A stretch of DNA of 64,000 nucleotides from Trichosphaerium sp. ATCC 40318 (Eukaryota > Discosea > Flabellinia > Trichosidae): contig JALMLS010000150.1 of assembly GCA_038496445.1 (NCBI GenBank), positions 100,326-164,325 of the forward strand, read 5' to 3'. Within the stretch, counting starts at the first letter, position 1, and each line of letters opens with the position of its first letter. The position numbers were made by a program, and so were the translations under genes. Under the pieces are notes generated by a model. The model was not told where the DNA came from. It saw nothing but the letters and a program-made list of their open reading frames with translations, and searched no databases. Below are positions 22,232-34,100 of this stretch, in pieces.

Positions 22232-24798
22232 ATGTTTATTTGCGCACGTGAAGCTTTTTTAGTATTGATATTGGCTGTATCGTTGATAAATGCCATAAAA
22301 GTACTTGGACCTGATGAAGACCTGTACGTTTTAATTATGTAACTGATATTTCCGTGGCTTTTTTTATGGCGCTTGCCAGTAGAATTTATAACTCTTTCAT
22401 TCTTTTATTTAATAGTTATCACGTGACGCAAAAACCAAACCGTCACGATGAAAACGTTTTTTCGCTTTTTTTTTTTCGTTACACGCGAAAATAGTAAATC
22501 CTGTTTTTGGTAATTTGGGACTGACTTTGTTATTGTTTAGCGAAGACGAAAAAGACCAGGCTTTTGGTGATGGTACTGTGAATTTTCAATTTGCTTTTCG
22601 TTATCTACGCACCATAGTAATGTGTTTTAATAAAGGTAACAAGTATGGTGACGCTAGAAAAGAATTGGAAGATTTGGGTCACGAAATAGAATCTACAAAC
22701 AGGATAACTACAACCAGATTAAACCGCAATGATATGTTTATATCAGGTGTTATAAAGATAGAGAATGATTTGGGAGAAATTCTATCCTGGGTTAGAGACG
22801 GTAACTTGGCTGTGCTCATATGTGATAAAAAGGGTCAAAGCTACTGTCAAGAATTAGAAAGTACGTTTGTAAAAAGTCCGATAACCCGTTGCAGTTTTTC
22901 AATTAAGAAAAAATTTTCCTCCCAATGCTCTCCTTGATTACTCAAAAGGTGTTCGAAAAAAAGAAAGAAATGTACAAAGACAATTTTGTTACCCTTTTCG
23001 TGTGAAAATGTCATTGTTCGTTCTTTGACAACAATAATAGGTGAAGGTATAGAGGCTTTTGATACTTGTGCTGAAATCCTTGATCCCATGATGATGACTA
23101 TCAAATGCGAAGATAAAAAGGAGCTTTACGTTCGTGAAAATTCGAGTTCTTTCTAAAGCTAAAGTTTTTGTTTTCAGACAAGCAATGAGGCTCCTGGTCA
23201 TCCTCTAATGAAAGATCTTGTTTCCTTTATAGGATTTAGAATTAAAAAAGATGTTGGTATGTTTGTTATCACGTGATACTTATTGTTGACGTTTTTTTTA
23301 TCAAGTTGAATTTACAGTTCAAGGGCCACATACAGTTTTAGGCAGAAATGAAGGCGGTGGAGCAATTGTTGTACTCGTACCTAAAGGTAATAATTCAATT
23401 TAAATTCGTTTGACCCTCATGGTATTATCCTATTCTAAAATCAAGCAAAAGGAAAGGGATACTTGGTGTTAATGGGTGATGCTTTATCCCTTCAAGATGA
23501 TGGACTAAAACAGGGATCGAATCCTCGCAATTTCTTGCGTAATCTAGCAGATTATGGTACACCAATACAAAACATGTTATTTAAAATGACTACTAACATT
23601 CAATTTATAGCCGCATTTATTGATATCATACCACCTACCACATTACCACCTACGCCACTTCCTCCCACTATTCAACCAACAACGTTACCTCCTACGACAC
23701 TTCCACCTATTGCGCAAGGTTCTACACGTGCGCCAACAAACGTACGGCTTTAAACTATTTCTAATCCTGAGAACAATTGATATATTTCTGTTTGTGGTCG
23801 TACTGATACAATTAAAAGCCACCCACAACAATGAGTCCTACTGTTTCTCCTACAGCAATTCCAACTACACAACCAACGATGAGTACTGTAAGTAATGTAT
23901 TTAGTGAGAAACTTACTAACACTGATTAAGACGGCACCAACTACTGCAAGTATCATTATTTTGGATAATTTCACAATTCAACCAAATCAAACCACAGTTA
24001 ATGGCGACTTTGCTATTTTAAGTAACAGTACCATTTCACTAGGAGCTGAAGCAGTAGTTACCGTGCAAGGTACAAAGTCAATATAACGTTGAACTAGTTT
24101 GCGTTTGCAATCAAGCCATTCGCCATTTATTCTCGTTCTTGTTCGAAAAGTGTTTTAGTGTTGGAAAATGTTTCAAAAGAAAAACCAAGCATACTAACTT
24201 GACTGCAGACTAAGGCAACTGTATTTCTCTAACACAATTTTGTTTAAGGTTGCTTGGTAGCAGTAGACGGAAACTTAGATGTTACGCTAGATAGTGTACC
24301 GGAAGACGGTGAAACCGTCGATTTAATACAATACACGTGCCATGAATCGACGTTCAATCAAATAAACGTGGTACAAAATGATACATGCAAGAACGTTGTT
24401 ATCAAAGAGCAAACATACTCTGATAGCTCGCTATCAGTTGTATTCGGCGTCACAGATGCTTGCAGCTCCAATAGCTCAGGATCAGGATCTCTTAAATGGT
24501 GGGCTTACTTCCTTATGCTTCTGGCACTACTCATTGTTGTGGTTGCCTTTATAGTAGCGTATACTCTTTCTGAAGTATGTAGTTATTACTAATATTATCT
24601 AAATCTCGTTTTAGACAGTCAGAAGGATAATATCTCCGTTCAGCAAAGGAAGTACTGTACGTTTTAAAATCAAAAACACTGTTTTGTGTTTTGGGTTCAT
24701 TTCACAATTTCTGTTTTGAACAACCCCTTCTGTTATCTTATTATTACTATTAGAGGCTCCATGAAAAATCAGAGGACGATAGTAGTCAGAGTGTATAA
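22232..24798 (+). CDS. Type I membrane surface protein, intact tandem copy
   Basis: About ten exons start at ATG 22232 with a signal peptide (MFICAREAFLVLILAVSLINA). The first ectodomain (KYGDARKELEDLGHEI, NRNDMFISGVI, LGEILSWVRDGNLAVLI, GKGYLVLMGDALSL) has the strand-helix rhythm of a DUF4350 or class I glutamine-amidotransferase-like fold, without a clear catalytic Cys. A Pro/Thr-rich stalk follows (PPTTLPPTPLPP, about 23630-23740), likely O-glycosylated. Then comes a beta-rich module (VNGDFAILSNSTISL, GCLVAVDGNLDVTLD, four cysteines), a Ser/Gly linker, one membrane span (WWAYFLMLLALLIVVVAF) and a short acidic tail ending QSV at TAA 24796-24798. The role is likely cell-surface recognition or adhesion. 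The same C-terminal module occurs in the gene at 28777-30213. Confidence 0.75.
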
Positions 24799-25580
24799 TA
24801 CAAGAGCGTCCATTTCTAACTATAAAACGCATATTCACGAAATGAATCCTACACAATGATATTTAAAGAACTGTATCAATAAAACGTGTGGCTGTACTAT
24901 TTGGTCTGTACGTTTCGGCACTAAAGCCGCATTGTCTGTCAAAATATTATACGATTAGGAATACGTCAACGTGTAGTGATGAGTGGTGAAATGCGTAAGG
25001 CCTGGTTTTTAAAAATGGAAAAAAATGACAAGGCGATTTTTATAGTGTACTAATAATAATTCATCACGTGTACTTTGATAGCTCGTATTAATACAAAAAC
25101 ACATTGTCTACAATGCTTAGAACAGTTCTACTCGTTCTAAAAGGCGTATAAAACAAAACCAAGGTCACCACCAAATAGTCCATTTCTCTCTTTGAACAAA
25201 ATCTTTTTGCTTTGAAAATCTCTGTATAAGACAATAGTACGATGGATGTGTGATTGGAATATACCTTTATTGGTTGAAGATACCCCGCAACCGTAACTAT
25301 CGTTTATACGAAATTACGTTAGAGTTATGCCATCGTACCACGTGCATTGATACATTTAACATGTGGAAATTTTTTGCAGTTGATGCACCACCAAAGTACT
25401 GCAAGACTAAGATTTTAAAAACGGCGATCGTCAGTGAGCCGTCTGCTAAGCAAGGAAACAACCTGGAAATGAAGGAACCGCACATGACGGATGTACCTAG
25501 CGCTACCGTATCGGAGAATTGGGAAGTTTTTTGCTTGTTTGTGAACAAAATAGCTCAAAAATCAAACAAGCCCACAACAG
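24799..25580. other. Intergenic region
   Basis: An open frame (25362-25633, from MWKFFAVDAPPKY) overlaps the start of the TBC gene in another frame. It may be leader sequence or an upstream exon but shows no domain. Otherwise nothing is recognised. Confidence 0.35.
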
Positions 25581-27491
25581 ATGAAGCTACTCAAGAAACT
25601 CAACAAGCCTCAGAAAAAGGAGCAACCACGTGATGGGCGTGTAGTCCATGAGGATAAAAAGGAGACTATTAATCCTATACGACGTCATTCTTCTCGAAAG
25701 CTTGTACGAAGCATCACTGCGCCAGTTTCCCTCGCATGGGCTAGCCCAGGTTTGTTTTGGTTTATTTTTTGATAAGTTTTTAACGATTTGTCAGTTAAAC
25801 AAGAGCAAATGAAAGCGGAGGCATCTAAAATACGTAATATACAATCACGTGCGTATTTGTTAAGTTTTTTCAGAACGGGGTTTTCTCGTATAAACATTAT
25901 ACGAGACTACCTTTTTTTTCTGATATTTTGCAATACTCAACCCTTGTACTTACCTGTATGTAGTACAAACATATGTCACTCTTTTTATGGAGGCCTTGGA
26001 CGAAGTTATACAAGTGCACGATCTATGTGAAGCCCTTAACGAGGTAGGTAGTTCAAAGTGCTTATTTTCTTAACATAGTGTGCAGGAAAACAAAAAACAT
26101 TTCGTTAAAATCACAGAACCTCCTCTGTGCTCCCCGGATCTAACGCCAAAGCATCGTATACTCGCAGACGCATCAAAAGACATGTACGGGTTTGTGCTAG
26201 ATGCCGCACAAACCCCAGTGTGGAACTTATACTATAAGAAGTTTTTGAGAACAACACAAGTACGTTGGCTTAACTTATACTGTGTCACGTGATTAACCTA
26301 TTTTTAGGAGAAATCAACTGCTTTCTCATACGAAGTAACAAGTGGTATAGACGTAAGGAAGTTGGTTACAAAGGGTATACCGCCTAATCAACGTGAATAT
26401 GTACGTGCGGTACAAAAATAAATTTGGAAAAAAGTTTACGTACATCGTTTGGAGTTCCTTACTAAATAGCTATCTAGTTTTGGCGTGTTTTCTTAAACGT
26501 GCCAACGAGTATTTCATATTTTCCGGAGGAATATAATACTCTTCAATTAAAGACAAAAGAAGAAACAAACACAACATTTGATCAAATCGGAAAGGTAGGG
26601 TTTGTTACCTGAAAAAAAAAATAACGCTCACAATTGTCACACAGGATATAACGCGATCATTCAAGTCCGCTCACTCTCTTGACGAACCTTTCAAACAAAA
26701 ACTTACTAACGTTCTCCGGGCATACGCACTGAGAAACCCTCGGGTTGGTAAGTCACAAATGATCCAATAAACTCCTTCTCCTAATTTTGTTTGAAAGGCT
26801 ATTGTCAAGCTATGAATATGGTCGCTGGTGGTCTATTGGTATTAATGCAATCGGAAGAAGAAACATATTGGGGTCTTGTCCATATAATAGAACATATTTG
26901 TAGCCTATACTACATTGAGGACGGACTTATTGGAGGTAAGTTAAGCCAACGTTTTATTCGCAAAACTTAATTTTTTGTAATAGTTAAGGTGGACAGTACA
27001 ATACTTGGCGAGTATATAGAAGAGTACCTACCAAAGATTTCAAAACACTTTAAAAAGACAGATTTCAACTTGATACTGCTCGCATCAAGCTGGTTCATGA
27101 CATTATTTATTAACCACCTCCCTGCTGAATGCTCGTTTCGGATTTGGGATGTACTTTTTGCAAATGGTCCTTGTGTTCTCTTTGAGACTGCTCTGGCTGT
27201 ATTATCCATGTTTCAAGATGACATAATCAAATGTTCTGATTTAGCAGATATTTATACACTCCTTAAACAACGGATGAGGCTGATATTTGACTACGACGAT
27301 ATTTTAAAGGTAAATAAAAAATGGCAAATTTCTTCAAAAAAAAAAACACGTTTGACGTTTTTCGCGCTAACCATGACATTTCATAGGCAAGTGTCACAAA
27401 AATAGATCCATTAGACTTAAAAATGAGACGAGAGGTATGGAGAAATATTGCTATTGAAGATAGAAATAAGCGGAAACAAACCGCGAAATAA
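25581..27491 (+). CDS. TBC-domain Rab GTPase-activating protein
   Basis: Nine or ten exons start at ATG 25581 (MKLLKKLNKPQKK). The N-terminal 180 residues are basic and lack a clear domain. The TBC domain follows: LVTKGIPPNQREYFWRVFLN, DITRSF (supplies the arginine finger), LRAYALRNPRVGYCQAMNMVAG (glutamine finger in YCQ, with Ala where Gly is usual), YWGLVHIIEHI, LLASSWFMTLFINHLPAECSFRIWDVLFANGP. It ends QTAK at TAA 27489-27491. TBC proteins speed GTP hydrolysis on Rabs and so switch off membrane-traffic steps. Both catalytic residues are present, so it should be active. The Rab target cannot be read, although a Rab gene lies 8 kb upstream. Introns carry CACGTG at 25848 and 26286. Confidence 0.88.
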
Positions 27492-27724
27492 TCGAACAAT
27501 GTAACGTTGTTTTGTACCATAACGCGCCATCGAAGGTTTCGCTGGTTGCAAGGCTTGTTGTAAATTACAGCAGCCTCTTATTTAATTAAAACCAAGACGT
27601 TTAAATCTATTTGTTGAAGTTTGACTTTTTGGCGCCAAAAAGTCTGTGATTCAAAAAACAATTATTCAGTTTTTACAAACAAGACAGCTTAAACGGAACT
27701 GGTATTTTGTTTCCAGGTTATAAA

Positions 27725-28350
27725 ATGGCTGGCGCTTCTCCACAACAAAGAGGCAGGACTCCAACGACAAAAGCAAAGAAGCTTGTAAAAAAGTACACCG
27801 ATGAGCTGAAAGAAGACTACAATACCTTACAAGTACGTACAAAAGCGGTTTTAGGCGATCTGGGTTTGTTTCGCTCTGCGAATGGTACGGCCGACGCGTA
27901 TGGACCGAAACATAACCCAGGCGCCTTTAAACTTAGGTTTTTTATTGTTTTTGCTTCAAAATACTTCAAGAAAATGCAAACTCTGCGAACGGTACGGCCT
28001 ACGCGATATGAGCCACTGCACTAATTTTTTTGAGTGTTTAAAGCGGATTCAACCAAAAAAATCGCAATCTTTTGTAGTGGAGAAGAAGTTCTTTACCATT
28101 CTCACCGCGTATCTAGGACGCTGTATCTGTAAAGATGATGGCAATGGCAGAAAAGATAGTATCCTTAGAAGCACAACTAGCAGCTCAAGAAGGCACAAAA
28201 CGCAAAGCCGACGCACTACAACTTGAGAATAACGAACTGAGAAGAAAAATTCAGAAAATAAGCAAATCCGTTATTCTAGCGGCTGCACCTGGACTCTCCG
28301 ACAATCAACGTCGTGAATTAGATGATATACTTCTCATTGCATCAACATAA
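27725..28350 (+). CDS. Small coiled-coil protein
   Basis: Two exons. Exon 1 (ATG 27725) is basic and helical (GRTPTTKAKKLVKKYTDELKEDYNTLQ). A GTACGT donor leads over about 280 bases to an acceptor at about 28112, and exon 2 continues in phase (KIVSLEAQLAAQEGTKRKADALQLENNELRRKI), a heptad coiled coil, then a short helix, ending IAST at TAA. Length is about 115 residues. The size and charge would suit a kinetochore, vesicle or transcription adaptor, but I recognise no family. The intron contains an imperfect direct repeat (see findings). Confidence 0.6.
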
Positions 28351-28776
28351 ATCATTGTAACATATACTGTAAGCCTTTGGCAAAACAAAAGAAATAAACT
28401 TGTACTCTAGAAATCTTGACAGTATTAATTTCTTCTTGAAGACGTTCATCAAGCTGGATTAGGCTCAGAGTTTAGTATACTTAGATGACCACCACTTGTG
28501 TGTTCGTTGATAGAAATATATCCTTGTAAAAGTGACTTTAAGATGACTGTCACGTGGCGATTTACAGCACACAAGAAAGAAATGAAAACTGCAAGTAATA
28601 CTTCCCATCAACGTGATTTACTCCATTTTGTTCTAGTTTATAATTGTTTGTGGAGTAGCTTCTCTAAAATTCCAAGGCAATACAGCGTGTCTGACACTTG
28701 GTACAACGAATGCAATCAACACAAAAAGCAAAGTAACCTTTTAACACAATAAGTAAAAACAAAGAATCATTAAACA
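28351..28776. other. Intergenic region, tail-to-tail
   Basis: It lies between the 3' ends of the coiled-coil gene and the minus-strand surface gene. A plus frame at 28498-28752 lacks an ATG and any pattern. Nothing is called. Confidence 0.45.
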
Positions 28777-30213
28777 ATTATTCACGTGCCGCGACTACTG
28801 CACCAACTGTCGCTCCTACTATGATGCCAATATTATTATTAGAGCATTGGTTTGTAAGCATTAATACGTCGAGCCTAATATAGACGTTAGAATTAGTGAA
28901 GAAAATAAAGAGGTACCCTCCGGCATGTTGTTCTTGCACGATTTCAGTGCACTCGTTTGGATTTATTACAGTAACACTGCCATTAAAACAAGGCGATGAA
29001 ATAGCATTGAATCTCCTGTCAGATGATGTATCAATGTTCGAGACATCAACTACTATTGAGCTGTTTGACATCACAACCAAACAACCTAAACAAAGTTATA
29101 AAGCCAAGCCTCTCACAAAGCGAAATTACCTGATACATTCAGCGACGCATTTGTATCTGTGTCAAGAACTAGTACAATAGTGCCACCAGTTGTCATGTCC
29201 CCATTTATAACTGTTCGCTTTGTTATTGTCAAAGAGACATTATCAGGAATCTCGTAGTCTCCATCAACAGTACAAACTGTCACTATACCATCACATTGAA
29301 GACAGGAGCTATCCGCGCACAATACTATAACCAACTTTAGAACTTTAGAACGTAATCTTCACATTCAAAGTAACGTACTTGTGGGAGTTGTGGGAACTAC
29401 AGTTGGTGGAGCAGGTGGTGGAGGGGTGCAAGAACATGCCTTTACCATTACAAGAATACCGCCAATGACACCAATATCCAGTAATTTGAAGCTCAAAATA
29501 TGGCTTCCAGCAGGTATAGTCATGTTGAAATCAAGAGCAAGGTTGTAAGCTACGAAAAATTCATTCCACGTATAAAGAACATCAACACCATCCAATGCTA
29601 CCGCTGACACTTCATTATCTGCCCACGTTTGGAATGTTAAACTGCATTCTATTTAATGATGTTTGTACATAATAGAAGACTTTGTAGACCCTTACCGTAC
29701 TCAACTTGGATCGAAGTAGAAAAGGTTAGGTTGCCTCTAATAAGTTTAAAATCTCTCCCGCCTAACCAAAAACTCTGTATCGACATTAGACACGTGTTTA
29801 TAGCTCAATAGCAAACTAAATGCTGGTGTCGTACAGGAGTGAACCTCGCATCACTAATAGGATTTACCCACGGAAAACAACACTCCGTTGGACTGTATGA
29901 CGAACAACAACCTGTTTGACTGTCTGGAGGACCATCACCGAAGCAATTTGAAAACTTATCAGATGTACTTTCGCATATATTCCAGTGAGTATCGCGTATT
30001 GGAGGGTCTTGTGTAGGTAAAGGCAAAAAAGAATCGTCTACACCTAAATAATTATTAATACAATTTGACAACGCCTAAAAAAGGATTTTGAGATGTACCT
30101 GTTGGGTATAAGCCAATATTACTCAAACATTCTTGAACTTCCGGTTCGAACGGTGTAAAAGCTACAGTAATACTTAAATAAGCTATTAAACCCAAAGTGA
30201 GTGTGTATTGCAT
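28777..30213 (-). CDS. Type I membrane surface protein with shared C-terminal module
   Basis: Six or seven exons start at ATG 30213 with a signal peptide (MQYTLTLGLIAYLSITVA). The ectodomain begins with a Cys-rich block (NCFGDGPPDSQTGCCSS, TECCFPWVNP), then a beta-rich part (WLGGRDFKLIRGNLTFS, WADNEVSAVALDGVDVLYTW, HILSFKLLDIGV), a Pro/Thr stalk (CTPPPPAPPTVVPTTP) and the module seen at 22232-24798: DGDYEIPDNVSLTI, RTVINGDM, then CLVVMSNSS after an intron placed in the same Gly codon and phase as in the other gene. A glycine-rich membrane span (GIIVGATVGAVVA) is followed by almost no tail. The role is likely cell surface; the N-terminal part differs wholly from the tandem pair. Confidence 0.75.
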
Positions 30214-30761
30214 TGTTAGAAGGTGTGAAAATATTGAACACTTTTCAAAAAAAACCCACAATCTGTTCGTAAAAACTAGTAATCACGTGTGATTTTCCAC
30301 CATCAAAGAAATAAAGGTGATGAAGCGCACTCCTTGTCAAGTATCTAAAGACTAGACGTCAAAAGTGAGCAGACGACACTTTCTCCACAAAATATGGACC
30401 TCAAGTGCATTATTTGTATTCCCAGTTGTAGTTTAACACTAGCGATACGCATTCGACTCGGTGCGTCGTAGAAGTGTTCCATTTAATTTTTTTGAATACA
30501 AACTTCTGCATGTTTGGACTTTTTACAATGTAGATATTAGTTTAGTATTTTCACTCAACTTCTTGGCGACTTTAAATCACAATCTCGAATGCGATTACAT
30601 CAATTTTTACAATACCTTCTCTTTCAACATACAAAGCGTTGTTACTAGAAGGATTGTATCCGAGACTAAGAGCGATTTTTAGTAAGCTGTTCCAGCTCTG
30701 GATACGCTAATACATGTGGTAAACACGGTCTAAGCGTTCTTTTTGTTGTTTATGCATACTA
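30214..30761. other. Intergenic region
   Basis: A plus frame 30461-30682 is hydrophobic without a pattern. An ATG at 30394 gives only MDLKCIICIPSC before losing sense. It may hold the unseen first exon of the next gene. Confidence 0.35.
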
Positions 30762-31119
30762 GATGTGGCGGTAGAAAAGTTGTTTGATTTTAAACAGAAC
30801 TATTCGACGTGCCGAGTTGACTGTGTATCGCATGTTTTTTACACGTTTCATACTCATGGAGATACTTATCTTGTGGTTTGGGACAGTCTTATTGGAAACG
30901 GAAGGGTAAGAAACTGCAAACAACATTTAATGGTTGCCGTGTTAATAATCCTAGTCAGGTACTTCTATCGCAGAAGCTGCAATCGAACGCTTCTCCAGAT
31001 TATTATTATCTATTATACAGCCACATGTTACACAACCATTCATTTTATGCTGTGCTAGAGTCCAAAAAGGGACTGAATATGGTATACATATACCTCCTAT
31101 TAGATGTCTATTTTCTTGA
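30762..31119 (+). CDS. Unrecognised gene, 5' end unresolved
   Basis: Two exons join in phase: one ending TYLVVWDSLIGNGR at a GTAAGA donor (about 30907), and one from 30956 reading SGTSIAEAAIERFSRLLLSII through CCARVQKGTEYGIHIPPI to TGA 31117-31119. Alternating strand and amphipathic helix suggest a small alpha/beta protein of about 110 residues. The overall shape recalls proteasome-assembly chaperones, but no signature is strong enough to name it. The start codon was not found; an AG at 30760 may end an upstream intron. Confidence 0.5.
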
Positions 31120-31141
31120 GTTGTGAGCTCATTGGTCGAAC

Positions 31142-34100
31142 TAAGAATGATCTATCTTCAATATATCCTGCACTTCGTTTGTGATAGTAATATTCTTGTA
31201 TGTTTTTCTTAGGTAAAGCACGTTTGATGTATTGTCTAGCAATTGTTAACATTGGACACAGCCATAAAAGATAGCGTACTACAAAAAACAACAATAGGTA
31301 TTTTAGTCCATTTCTTGTTTTGCCTTATGCTTTTCACTAATATCTCTGCTGCTAGATCGTCTCCATCGCCTTTACGATAAGTGTTTGTGATTATACATAA
31401 CCTGTTGGTGTAGAATCCTCTAAACTTATGAAGCCATGCTAAAATCTCAGATGACGACTTCATAACCAACACCTTTATAAACTTTGTAAGTACAAATTTT
31501 TTTTATGATTTTCTCCAACCTCCGTCTTCTTTGGCCTTTTTTGTAAGAGCTTTACAATCTCCCTGTTCTCAAAAGAGATTTTATCGTCAACCCATAGGAC
31601 CATACATTTTGCTTCTCTATACTTGAGTTTATATTCATCCATATTGGTGCTATTTGTGGCTTTGTAATAGACAAGATATCTTGGAAGAATCTAACGGTTT
31701 AACAGTTGAAAAAATAATGTAAACAAAGGTTTGTACTTGGTTTTTGGAGAATAAAACAATCTCATCATAATCTGGTTTTATGTTGTAAGCGCAAGGATAT
31801 CCAGTGGATTTGTTTGTAATGACATAGTGTGAATCAAATCCTTTCTTAATATAGCATTAGCCTCATAGTTTTAATGTCATGATATTACCATGCATCCCTT
31901 CCCAAGTAGGCTTTTAGGATCGCCTGGAATAGGTTTTTCAGTAACTGGATACGGTTTTCCCAACATCAGCCATGATATTAACATGCATGGATTTTCTGGC
32001 GGGTCACCCCATTCAGCGTACTTCTTACCGAAAGAAACCTTTCAGTCAAAGAACTTTTATATCATAGGACAATATACCGCAATCAGGGTATTGAGTAAAG
32101 TATATACCATTTCCTGTATTAAAGCAATATCAGTTATACTACAATAAGTATTTTTATCATTGTACCATAGTACCCTGGATCTTTCTTGTTTTGAGTCTCA
32201 TGTGGCTCCCTAAAATTGCTCCATGCAATTTTATAGCTATTCTCCTTATAAAACATTATCAAAACAACAAGATTCCCAGTTTCCTTGTACCTCTGTTGTA
32301 CCATGGAATCCAGCAAGAAGATTGATCTGTTCATTTCCAGAAACACGCATTACATATCTCTTCAAATGATTCAAAGTCCATTCCTGAGCTTTGTGTGTAT
32401 CTTCATCTATTGCTACAGACTCAGTATTTTTACGCTCTGTATAAAAAAAATTAGAAATAAATGGGAAAAGGATGCTATACTTGCTTGGATCTTCAGAAAA
32501 AAGTTTTTGTACAAGTAATTCATATGTCGATTTAAAGTTAGCTTCAAGTTTTTGATTGTCAAAGAAAACTATCTTTTCTAATTCATAAAATGAATCGCTG
32601 TTAGTTCCCATAAACTTGTAAAACATATTCCTAGCCCTTAAATATTCATCATAACGTTCCTTCATTACATAAGAACTGACCTAAAACCATGCACTTACCA
32701 ATGTCTTCTCGTTACTTGTAAGTACAGTACAATACAACCCGGGATAGTTTTTATGTACATGCCATTTACCATGCTTAAAAAATTCTGCTCCATGCAAGCT
32801 GCTCCACAATTCATGGTTCTTCTCTTTCAACATAGGAAAGCCTTTTATCAAATGTTTTGCACTGACAACTACTTCTTAAGCAGAGTCAACTCAAACACTC
32901 TGTATTAAAATACTCACTTGTTCTCTTGCACTGATATGGAGTTTTTGGAGCATTAACAACTTGGCCGCTCTGTATCTTAATAGGACACAGCTGAATCGGT
33001 TTAATTTTCAATGGTTTTAAATATGGGTCAAGACTTTGCTGAACAAAAATTAACTATTGTTAATTGATACAAAAGTACCGTCCATAGCCATGGTGCTGTT
33101 CCTCTAATCACTACTACAATTTCATGGTTTATGTAGTACAATATAATGAGGTTGCCATAAAAATCATTCAACACAATTAAGTTTGAAAAGAGCCGGAAGT
33201 CTTTGTTCTGTAGTTCTATTTGGAAAAAAAAAAAGTAATTAGTATTGCTTTGTACTGGGTTAAACATACTCCGTAATCTTCTTTGAAGGTCATTAAAGAT
33301 ATCTACAGATATTTCTGGTGATATGAACTTATATGCTAAATACCTAGAAGCATGTGGCATGTGCTGATATGCACTAGGAAGTGACTAAGAAACTGAGTTA
33401 ATACAAGAACGTGATGTACTGCAGTACTATTTTTTGGCCATTCTCCTGTATAATAGTCTCCAAAATTTTGGTTGAGAATTTAGCCTTATTGGTTTGTACG
33501 AGAGACATTATTTTCCACGTTTTTGTTGATGTAGCCAAAGAATAAATGGCGGGTAGGTCAAATTGGCTTTTCTTTTTTCTTTGAACTAAGCTGACATGTT
33601 GTTCATGTCCAGTCAAGGGCGGAAAGTACAACATATCAGCCCTTGGTAATAATGATATAATGATATACCCTCCAGAGCCGTAAATCATCTAGAAAAACTA
33701 ATGAATGGTTTGGAGAAGTAAAGTATAAAAATGTAAAAAAAAAAATGAGTACTTTTTCTTCTTTGGTCAAGCGAACACAAAACGACATCTTCACCAAGAA
33801 CTCCATAGCTTGCTTCACTTCAGATGGAGTACACTTTGGAAATATCTGAGATATTCGGTAGTTGACCTCTGTGTCAGTGAATACAGCACAATGATTTTGA
33901 CAGTTCTTTTTATACAATCTTTCCAAATGTTCTTTAGGTGCTAAAAACGAGCTCATAATATGAGATACAACTGGAGGATCTAAACACAACATATACGAAC
34001 ACTAGGTAGTATACTATTAGTTACTTTTTGGAGAAAGTAGTACCTCATCAAACATTATAGTGCCAATAGAATGCAGGTAGTTCAAAGACGCAACCAGCTC

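Noticed and set aside
23630-23745. Short tandem repeat of CCACCTAC-like units
   Set aside because: It is the coding sequence of the Pro/Thr stalk of the surface protein, not a noncoding repeat or CRISPR array.
24611-24856. Minus-strand ORF opposite the surface-protein tail
   Set aside because: It starts at GTG and has no pattern. The plus-strand exons for the cytoplasmic tail of the surface protein lie here.
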